From Lutibacter sp. (GTDB lineage: Bacteria > Bacteroidota > Bacteroidia > Flavobacteriales > Flavobacteriaceae), in NCBI GenBank assembly GCA_021647265.1, contig JAKIVA010000036.1, forward strand, positions 1 to 29,857: a stretch of 29,857 nt of DNA. Reading direction: 5' to 3'. Under the pieces are notes generated by a model, which saw only the letters and a list, made by a program, of their open reading frames with translations, did no database searches and was not told the origin of the DNA. This document shows, in pieces, positions 25,173-29,857 of the stretch. The position numbers and the translations under genes are program-made. Within the stretch, counting starts at the first letter, position 1. Each line of letters starts with the position of its first letter.

Positions 25173-25847
25173 TTAGTTTTTATCTTTTATAGTTCCACCA
25201 ATAATTTTTTTAGTTTTTAAAACCTCAGGTGTTCCTTTGTAAAAAATAGTTCCTCCAAAACGAACTTTGGCGTCTAAAATTTCACTTATTTTTACTTCAG
25301 CTCTTGCGCCAGATGCAGCAGTAATAGTTGTTTGCTTACTTTGTAACTCATAAGCTTTGTAAATACCACCCGTGGTAACTTCAACAATTTGGTTTTGGGT
25401 AGTTCCTTTTAATTTAATAATACCTCCTGAAACTGATTTTACAACTAAATATTTAACATCAATAGGTGCTTTAATTATAGCTCCTTCTTGTACTTTAACT
25501 TCAAGATGTTGCTGTTTTATAACCTCGTCTGAAACTATTTTACCTCCTTCATTTGCATCTAATACATCAATATTTGTAGCATAGTAAAGTACAATTTTCA
25601 AATCTTTAGAGGTAAAGCCTTCAGGAAATCTTAGACGTATTTTTAATATACCATCTGAATTTTTTACCACAACGTCATGTGATTTTGACCCTGAAATTAC
25701 AATTTTAGCTGTGGTTGATTTGTGTAGCTCTACAGTTAATCCGTTAAATACTTTTAAGGTATTAAAATCTCCTAAGTTTTTAGTAATAGGTTCCTGTGCA
25801 AAAATTAGCGAACATGATAATGTAAGTAATAATACTAGTTTTTTCAT
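25173..25847 (-). CDS. head-GIN (DUF2807) domain exported protein
   Basis: 224 residues with a cleavable signal peptide (about 1-17, MKKLVLLLTLSCSLIFA). The rest is beta-rich with the repeating pattern of the DUF2807/head-GIN beta-helix family: FNTLKVFNGLTVELHKS, KIVISGS, ILKIRL, then alternating short strands with glycine turns (VKSVSGGIIKLKG, VTTGGIYKAYE, AASGARAEVKI). These are common exported proteins in Bacteroidota without a settled function; adhesion has been suggested by name only. It lies 25 bp downstream of rnr's neighbourhood (stop of rnr at 25907 is 59 bp upstream) on the same strand. Confidence 0.85.
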   Translation of the reverse strand: MKKLVLLLTLSCSLIFAQEPITKNLGDFNTLKVFNGLTVELHKSTTAKIVISGSKSHDVVVKNSDGILKIRLRFPEGFTSKDLKIVLYYATNIDVLDANEGGKIVSDEVIKQQHLEVKVQEGAIIKAPIDVKYLVVKSVSGGIIKLKGTTQNQIVEVTTGGIYKAYELQSKQTTITAASGARAEVKISEILDAKVRFGGTIFYKGTPEVLKTKKIIGGTIKDKN

Positions 25848-25906
25848 TTTTTATATTTTTTACTATAACTACTAAAATATACAATAATTGTGCCTATAGT
25901 AGTTAA

Positions 25907-28156
25907 TTATTTATTAATCTTTTCTAATAATGTAAAATCTAAATGTTTACGCTCTAAATCTGTATGTTTTACTTTTATTAATACATGGTCTCCTAGCTGA
26001 TACATATTTTTAGTTGATTGACCCACTAGGGCATATTGTTTTTCATCGTAGATATAATAATCATCTTTAATTTCTCTTATTCTGCACATTCCTTCACATT
26101 TATTTTCAATAATTTCAACGTAAATTCCCCATTCAGTAACTCCAGAAATAACACCTTCAAATTCTTGATCTTTGTGTTTCTCCATATACTTAACCTGCAT
26201 ATATTTAATAGAATCACGCTCTGCTTTTGAAGCTAAATATTCCATTTCTGATGAATGCTTACATTTTTCTTCATAAATAGTAGCTTTTGGAGATTTTCCT
26301 CCTTCTAAATAATATTGCAATAATCTATGAGTCATAACATCTGGATATCTTCTTATTGGTGAAGTAAAATGACTGTAATAATCAAAAGCTAAACCATAAT
26401 GACCTATATTATGTGTGGTATATTCAGCTTTACTCATAGACCTAATAGCTAATGTTTCTATTAAATTTGCTTCTCCTGTGCCGTGAACATCTTTTAATAA
26501 TTCATTTAAAGAAGTTGACGTTGATTTTTTATCTTTTGTATCAATTTTATTTTTATATCCAAATTTACTAATAATGGTTTGAAGTGCTTCTAATTTATCT
26601 AAATTTGGTTCATCATGAACACGATAAATAAAGGTGTTATTTGTTGGTACACCTTTTTTAACTCCAACATATTCAGCAACTTTTTTATTTGCTAATAACA
26701 TAAATTCTTCTATTAGTTTATTAGCATCTTTAGATTCTTTAAAGTAAACACCTAATGGTTCAGCTTGCTCATCTAAAATAAATTTAACCTCTACTCTATC
26801 AAAAGTAATAGCTCCTTGTTGTAATCTTTTTTTTCGAAGTTTTTTTGCTAGTTCATTTAATTTTAAAATAGCGGTAACAATTTCATTTTCAACTTTATAT
26901 GCTTCACCAGTAATTGATATTTCTTTAGAAATAGTACCATTTAAAGATAAGATTCCTTCCTTCGTAGGAATGACAGTTGTATTATTTTCAATAATTTCTT
27001 GTGCTTCTTCATAAGCAAATCTTTTATCTGAATATGTTACAGTTTTACCAAACCACTGATTTATAATTTGTGCTTTTTCATTTATTTCAAAAACAGCTGA
27101 AAATGTAAGTTTTTCTTCATTAGGTCTAAGAGAGCATACACCGTTTGATAGTACTTCAGGAAGCATTGGTACTACCCTGTCAACTAAATAAACAGATGTA
27201 GCTCTATTATAAGCTTCTTCTTCTAAAATAGTATTTTCCTGTACATAATGTGATACATCTGCAATATGAATTCCTATTTCATAATTTCCATTTTCTAATA
27301 CTTTAAAAGACAATGCATCATCAAAATCTTTTGCATCTTTAGGATCTATAGTAAATGTTAAATCTTTGCGCATATCTCTACGCTTTGCAATTTCATTTTT
27401 GGTGATTTCTAATGGAATTTTAGCAGCTTCTTCTTCAACATTTTCGGGAAATTTATAGGGCAATCCATATTCCAACAAAATAGAATGAATTTCCGTATTA
27501 TGATCACCAGGCATCCCTAAAATTTCCTTTATTTTACCAAACGGATTTTTAGATTTTTCAGGCCAATCTGTAATTTCTACCAATACTTTTACACCGTCTT
27601 CTGCTCCTTTTAATTTTTTTTGAGGTACAAAAATATCAGCATACATTTTTGAATCATCGGGTACAACAAATCCAAAATTTCTATTTAATTGTAAAACACC
27701 TACAAATTCAGTTTTAAAACGTTTAATAATTTCAATAACATCACCTTCTTGTTTTTTACTATTTCTACGATTGTATAAATATATTTTAACGGTGTCTTTA
27801 TTTAATGCTTTATTTAAATTTCTTGCAGGAATATAAATATCGTGCTCTAAATCATCACAAATAAAATAAGCGTTTCCATTCGCTGTAGCATCAATTATTC
27901 CTATAAAATATTTATTATTTGAAATAATTTTAAATTTTCCACGTTCTACTTCTTCAATTTTTTGTTGTGCTTTTAATGCTTCTAATTTTTGTATAATTTG
28001 ATTTCTTGCATTGGCATCTGTCAATGCTAATTTTGAAGAAATTTGTTTGTAATTATATCCTTTTGTAGGTGATTGATTTAGTATTTTTAATATTTTTTGG
28101 GTTAAATCTTTAATAATATTCCCTTTCTTTTTATATGTTTTTTTTCTTTTTGACAT
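25907..28156 (-). CDS. rnr: ribonuclease R
   Basis: 749-residue 3'-5' exoribonuclease for structured RNA turnover. Domains in order: Lys-rich N-terminus with a winged helix (about 12-78), two cold-shock domains (about 82-215, including YFIGIIDATANGNAYF and GVLQLNRNFGFVVPDD), the RNB catalytic domain (about 255-590) with Asp271, Asp277, Asp279 and Asp280 in DPKDAKDFDDAL, and a C-terminal S1 domain (about 660-745, FEGVISGVTEWGIYVEI). Residues about 392-408 (TTVIPTKEGILSLNGT) look like an extra segment in a variable loop; bases 26951-26975 encoding VIPTKEGI form a palindromic repeat-like sequence. The gene has its own -7 box. Confidence 0.96.
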   Translation of the reverse strand: MSKRKKTYKKKGNIIKDLTQKILKILNQSPTKGYNYKQISSKLALTDANARNQIIQKLEALKAQQKIEEVERGKFKIISNNKYFIGIIDATANGNAYFICDDLEHDIYIPARNLNKALNKDTVKIYLYNRRNSKKQEGDVIEIIKRFKTEFVGVLQLNRNFGFVVPDDSKMYADIFVPQKKLKGAEDGVKVLVEITDWPEKSKNPFGKIKEILGMPGDHNTEIHSILLEYGLPYKFPENVEEEAAKIPLEITKNEIAKRRDMRKDLTFTIDPKDAKDFDDALSFKVLENGNYEIGIHIADVSHYVQENTILEEEAYNRATSVYLVDRVVPMLPEVLSNGVCSLRPNEEKLTFSAVFEINEKAQIINQWFGKTVTYSDKRFAYEEAQEIIENNTTVIPTKEGILSLNGTISKEISITGEAYKVENEIVTAILKLNELAKKLRKKRLQQGAITFDRVEVKFILDEQAEPLGVYFKESKDANKLIEEFMLLANKKVAEYVGVKKGVPTNNTFIYRVHDEPNLDKLEALQTIISKFGYKNKIDTKDKKSTSTSLNELLKDVHGTGEANLIETLAIRSMSKAEYTTHNIGHYGLAFDYYSHFTSPIRRYPDVMTHRLLQYYLEGGKSPKATIYEEKCKHSSEMEYLASKAERDSIKYMQVKYMEKHKDQEFEGVISGVTEWGIYVEIIENKCEGMCRIREIKDDYYIYDEKQYALVGQSTKNMYQLGDHVLIKVKHTDLERKHLDFTLLEKINK
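26951..26975. repeat. palindromic repeat-like sequence inside rnr
   Basis: Inverted arms ATTCCT (26952-26957) and AGGAAT (26966-26971) with the flanking TGACA. The whole resembles the dispersed intergenic palindromes of the form GTCATTCCTnCGAAGGnAGGAATC seen in many flavobacterial genomes (from memory). It is read in frame as VIPTKEGI in the RNase R catalytic domain. Confidence 0.45.
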
Positions 28157-28177
28157 TCATTATTATTTAATATTGTA

Positions 28178-28185
28178 CAAAAATA
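28178..28185 (-). promoter_or_regulatory. -7 promoter box of rnr
   Basis: The minus strand reads TATTTTTG (exact TAnnTTTG), with 21 nt to the rnr ATG at 28156. It lies in the 112-bp gap between the divergent rnr and lipid kinase genes. Confidence 0.55.
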
Positions 28186-28268
28186 CAAATATTTACATTC
28201 GAAGTTGGTAATAAATAGTTATATAAAACACAATTTGTACTTTGTGCCTGTTTAATTTATAGATTTAT

Positions 28269-29183
28269 ATGAGAAATAAATGGTTTGTAATTGTAAATCC
28301 TACATCGGGAAATGGTGCTTCAAAAAAAAAATGGTCCGTTATAAAAAAAGAGTTAGTAAATCAAAATTTTAAAATTGAAGTTGCTTTTACAGCGTATGAA
28401 AGACATTCAATAAAATTAGTAGAAATTGCTTTAAAAAAAGGTTTTATAAATTTTATTAGTGTTGGTGGTGATGGTACCTTGCATAATATAATAAATGGTA
28501 TATTACGTTTTAATCCTACAAATATTTCAGAAATAAAAATTGGTGTAATTCCAATAGGAACAGGTAATGATTGGGTAAAAACATATAATATTCCTTCAAA
28601 CTATAAAAAAGCTATTGATATCATTAAAACTAAAAAAACAATCAAACAAGATATTGGAAAAATTAGTATAGAATCAACTAATGAAACAGTTTATTTTAAT
28701 AATATGGCTGGTATTGGTTTTGATGGTTATGTTGTAAATAACGTACATAAATATAAAAAACTTGGATTTTTAGCATACTTAGTTGGAACTTTAATAAGTT
28801 TAATTAATTACAAAAAAACTTTTTTAGAAATTACATTTAATAAAACAGTGTTAAAAGGTAAGTGTTTAATGGTATTAATTGGAATTTGTAATTATGCTGG
28901 AGGTGGCATGCAACTTACTAAAAATCCAAATTCTACTGATGGACTTCTTGATATTTCATATATTAAAAATTTAACATTAGTTACTGTTTTAAAGAATATA
29001 AGAGGTTTATTTAACGGGAAAATAACCAATCATAAATTAATAAACACATATAAAACTTCAGTACTTAAAATTAACGTTATAGATACTAACAAATCTTATA
29101 TACAAGCAGATGGAGAATTAATAGGCTTAGGTAATTTTACAGTTTCAATTTTACCAAGAACAATAAATTTTATTATACCTTAA
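28269..29183 (+). CDS. diacylglycerol kinase-family (YegS/BmrU-like) lipid kinase
   Basis: 304-residue cytoplasmic or membrane-associated kinase. The catalytic domain shows NPTSGNG (10-16), the nucleotide-binding GGDGT (66-70) and IPIGTGNDWVKT; the second domain contains NMAGIGFDGYVV and the C-terminal YIQADGE metal and active-site segment typical of this family. It would phosphorylate a lipid such as diacylglycerol or a sphingoid base; sphingolipid kinase activity is conceivable in Bacteroidota but not shown. Divergent from rnr; followed by the long AT-rich gap. Confidence 0.92.
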   Translation: MRNKWFVIVNPTSGNGASKKKWSVIKKELVNQNFKIEVAFTAYERHSIKLVEIALKKGFINFISVGGDGTLHNIINGILRFNPTNISEIKIGVIPIGTGNDWVKTYNIPSNYKKAIDIIKTKKTIKQDIGKISIESTNETVYFNNMAGIGFDGYVVNNVHKYKKLGFLAYLVGTLISLINYKKTFLEITFNKTVLKGKCLMVLIGICNYAGGGMQLTKNPNSTDGLLDISYIKNLTLVTVLKNIRGLFNGKITNHKLINTYKTSVLKINVIDTNKSYIQADGELIGLGNFTVSILPRTINFIIP

Positions 29184-29623
29184 CTAAAAGTTAGAATGCA
29201 CAACGGGTTAAAATAGATTGTTTATCTTTAAATTTTAAAGGTTATTAACAACTACATATATAATAAAAAGTTTTAATTAAAATTTTAAAAAATAATGATT
29301 GTTATTATGGTATGTTAATAGCTACAATAACTAACTCTTATTTTATTTGTATATATTACTTATTAATACATATTAACAACTTATAACTTTATAAAACACT
29401 AAAAATCAATTAAACTATATAGGTTATAAACAATGTATTAAATTTATATACTAACCAATTTTTTGAATAAGTTTTACCTATTTAAATGTTTATAACAGCT
29501 GTGAAATTGGTTAACAACTTCCTTTAAAAAATCAATAACTAAATTTGGATACTGAATACACATTTTGGTATTAAGTAAAAAAGGAATACTAACAAAAAAT
29601 AGTTATCTTTTTTAAGTATATAT

Positions 29624-29632
29624 TTATCCACA
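29624..29632 (+). promoter_or_regulatory. consensus DnaA box
   Basis: TTATCCACA, an exact match to the canonical DnaA-binding 9-mer. I noticed no other exact copy in the window. Confidence 0.5.
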
Positions 29633-29722
29633 ATAGTAACTTTTTATAAAGTAATTGTGAATCAGCTTTTTAAAAATTACTATTAACAATTACTTTTTTA
29701 ATGGTTAATAAGTATGAATTTG

Positions 29723-29730
29723 TACTTTTG
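29723..29730 (+). promoter_or_regulatory. -7 promoter box of rpiB
   Basis: TACTTTTG, an exact TAnnTTTG match, with 26 nt to the rpiB ATG at 29757. Confidence 0.5.
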
Positions 29731-29756
29731 TACTTACAAAATATAAAAATTTATTT

Positions 29757-29857
29757 ATGACAATTGCAATAGGTAATGATCACGCAGGTACTGAGTATAA
29801 ATTTGAAATTATAAAACATTTAGAAAATAAAGGTATAAAGGTTTTAAATTTTGGTAC
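29757..29857 (+). CDS. rpiB: ribose-5-phosphate isomerase B, 5' part
   Basis: Only the first 33 complete codons are in the window (MTIAIGNDHAGTEYKFEIIK, then HLENKGIKVLNFG and a partial codon). The GNDHAGTEYK start with the substrate-binding Asp8-His9 and the following V-N-F-G-T segment are characteristic of RpiB/LacAB-type sugar-phosphate isomerases, which interconvert ribose 5-phosphate and ribulose 5-phosphate in the pentose phosphate pathway. The gene runs off the right edge. A -7 box lies 26 nt upstream. Confidence 0.93.
   Translation, partial: MTIAIGNDHAGTEYKFEIIKHLENKGIKVLNFG

Larger units (their letters stand above)
29184..29756. other. 573-bp AT-rich intergenic region, candidate replication origin
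   Basis: No credible ORF is seen. The region is extremely AT-rich and carries one consensus DnaA box TTATCCACA (29624-29632). One-mismatch relatives of TTATNCACA occur at 29242-29250 (TTATTAACA) and 29424-29432 (TTATAAACA), and in the opposite direction at 29656-29664 (TGTGAATCA). Weaker ones with two mismatches are at 29370-29378 and 29679-29687. This is the pattern expected of an oriC, but low complexity inflates weak matches, and dnaA is not adjacent. Confidence 0.35.

Overview
The window looks like an AT-rich chromosomal segment from a member of the Bacteroidota, most likely family Flavobacteriaceae. The evidence is the protein set (an 1100-residue DUF4175-type protein next to ybeY and mnmG, a head-GIN/DUF2807 protein, an OmpH-like lipoprotein, flavobacterial forms of RNase R, PGK and GltX), the near absence of Shine-Dalgarno sequences, and repeated Bacteroidota-type -7 promoter boxes (TAnnTTTG) about 20 nt before start codons. 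No rRNA, tRNA, CRISPR array, transposase or phage gene was found.

Layout. 1-2.7 kb: the 3' part of trpS, followed by a probable type II restriction-modification pair (endonuclease on +, C5-cytosine methyltransferase on -) whose 3' ends overlap. 2.7-5.3 kb: a structured intergenic repeat, a Tas-like aldo/keto reductase, a strong terminator, a second hairpin repeat and pgk. 5.4-6.9 kb: holB and a small DoxX-like membrane protein. 7.1-16.9 kb: a long minus-strand block. It begins with an unknown protein, a membrane protein and a histidine kinase/response regulator pair, continues with DUF4175-ybeY-mnmG-methyltransferase, and ends with an OmpH-like lipoprotein. Two parS-like palindromes bracket mnmG. 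16.9-19 kb: a 552-bp gap holding a small ORF, hairpins and a strong terminator with no clear owner, then gltX. 19-20.7 kb: an uncharacterised protein with a PD-(D/E)XK-like core and a C-terminal SEC-C zinc motif, a possible accessory or defence gene. 20.7-23.4 kb: a two-gene molybdenum hydroxylase (molybdopterin subunit with a twin-arginine signal plus a 2Fe-2S subunit). 23.6-24.9 kb: a band-7/SPFH gene broken by a one-base frameshift, coupled to a YbjQ-family gene. 24.9-28.2 kb: tatA, a head-GIN protein and rnr. 28.3-29.9 kb: a lipid kinase, a 573-bp very AT-rich gap with a consensus DnaA box and several near matches, and the start of rpiB.

How the genes may work together. The parS-like sites at mnmG and the DnaA-box gap before rpiB both suggest an origin-proximal region; this is inference. 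The exported molybdenum hydroxylase would need the Tat pathway, and a tatA gene lies 1.6 kb from it. The two-component operon lies directly upstream of DUF4175-ybeY-mnmG and could be co-transcribed with it. The least explained items are the SEC-C nuclease-like gene, the orphan transcription unit before gltX, the probable in-frame insertion of a palindromic repeat inside rnr, and the candidate origin.
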